A program made the position numbers and the translations under genes. 13,595 nt of DNA from Dunaliella salina (taxonomy: Eukaryota; Chlorophyta; Chlorophyceae; Chlamydomonadales; Dunaliellaceae): NCBI GenBank assembly GCA_002284615.2, contig MU069597.1:103114-116708 (forward strand), written 5' to 3'. The notes beneath the pieces are model-generated. The model was not told the DNA's origin. It made no database searches and worked only from the letters and a program-made list of their open reading frames with translations. Shown here piece by piece: positions 13,033 to 13,595 of the stretch; within the stretch, counting starts at the first letter, position 1; each line of letters starts with the position of its first letter.

Positions 13033-13595
13033 ATTGCTGATGCACTTTTGCACACAATGCTTGGGGCATCTCTTATAATCCATCTCTAATCCATGATGCG
13101 CACTCTCATGAAGAGGAAATGATAAAATTCAATACTTGTTCATGTGCTGTAGTCGCAAAGTTTTCAAGGAATGCATACGTTTTCTAGATGTGCAGGTAAC
13201 AACATTTTTCTGCTAAATTTTCTGGTCAGGGTAGCTATCTGTGTTTGAGTTCATTTCCAGTGAAGCCAATGAAATCCCCTTTGATGACCCCCACTGGGTC
13301 ACCACTTGGCAAGCTTGGACCCCTATCCTGACATTCTGAGCAACTCTGCACACTCAATTTCCTTGAACTCCAGCAGGGAAAGAAATCCACACTTTTTCAA
13401 CTCTTCGCCCGCTTCTCACCTGATCTGAGAACATGACAGAATGCTTTGCATAAAATTTGAGGACGGAGCCCTGCTCTGGTGTGCATGCCGCCCGCAGTGG
13501 GTGTTCATTGGCCCTTCTCCATAGTGGTGAAGCCCTACGTTTTTCGTTCGGGTAGCACACTCACCGCGCTCTCATTCTGCCAGATGCCATTGCAT

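Larger units (their letters stand above)
9557..13595 (+). other. Downstream DNA: final intron of the cyclase gene or 3' flank, repeat-rich
   Basis: No plus-strand segment continues the cyclase domain (V-[E/K]-T-x-G-D). The stretch holds a broken minus-strand frame, a dimeric repeat copy, a minisatellite and a long TG tract. 9560-10190 contains a small hairpin (CCAGGACC...GGTCCTGG, about 9939-9972) and nothing else I can name. 13032-13595 holds no recognisable gene. Confidence 0.5.

Noticed and set aside
1..13595. CRISPR array, bacterial operon, tRNA or rRNA genes
   Set aside because: No evenly spaced direct repeats with unique spacers, no ribosome-binding-site-led gene runs, and no recognisable tRNA or rRNA sequence were seen. 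The splice structure marks the DNA as eukaryotic.

Overview
This is a eukaryotic nuclear window, most likely from a green alga of the Chlorophyceae. Three things point there. Short coding blocks are separated by introns of about 0.24 to 3.1 kb with GT...AG borders. The DNA is littered with (TG)n, GCA and TGCATGCA-rich repeats. The one clearly recognisable gene is a PAS-linked class III nucleotidyl cyclase of the type that is greatly expanded in Chlamydomonas-like algae. Base composition looks nearer 50% GC than the high GC of Chlamydomonas reinhardtii, so a relative such as Dunaliella is a possible source, but that is a guess. There is no bacterial-style gene packing, and I recognised no tRNA or rRNA gene.

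Main gene (+ strand). Exons can be chained from about 130 to 9556: 130-828, 1554-1662, 2041-2328, 2690-2861, 4064-4142, 7236-7425, 7926-7967, 8205-8286, 8743-8859 and 9470-9556. All nine junctions keep one reading frame, giving about 621 codons. The last four or five exons are secure from family resemblance. They hold the end of a PAS-like domain (exons 6-7), a helical linker of the 'LxxLMPxH' type (exon 8), and the start of the cyclase catalytic domain with the metal-binding FMDIVGFTSMSK motif and the helix after it (exons 9-10). The first five exons encode low-complexity, Ala/Ser/Pro-rich or charged sequence. They rest only on splice signals, open frames and phase agreement. The rest of the catalytic domain is not visible in the 4 kb after 9556, so the gene either continues past the window through a very long intron or is truncated.

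Introns and downstream DNA. The 3.1 kb intron between exons 5 and 6 holds a mobile-element-like structure (about 4611-5516). It has inverted arms and a short zinc-finger-like open frame. The same intron also holds a diverged 105-bp tandem duplication and one copy of a dimeric interspersed repeat. A second, opposite-strand copy of that repeat lies at about 11218-11512, and a 3' fragment lies at about 3771-3826. After 9556 come a broken, protein-like minus-strand frame (10360-10986), a TGCATGCAG-type minisatellite (12079-12478) and a pure (TG)37 tract (12957-13031). The genes do not form an operon or pathway cluster. The window is one large intron-rich signalling gene colonised by repeats.
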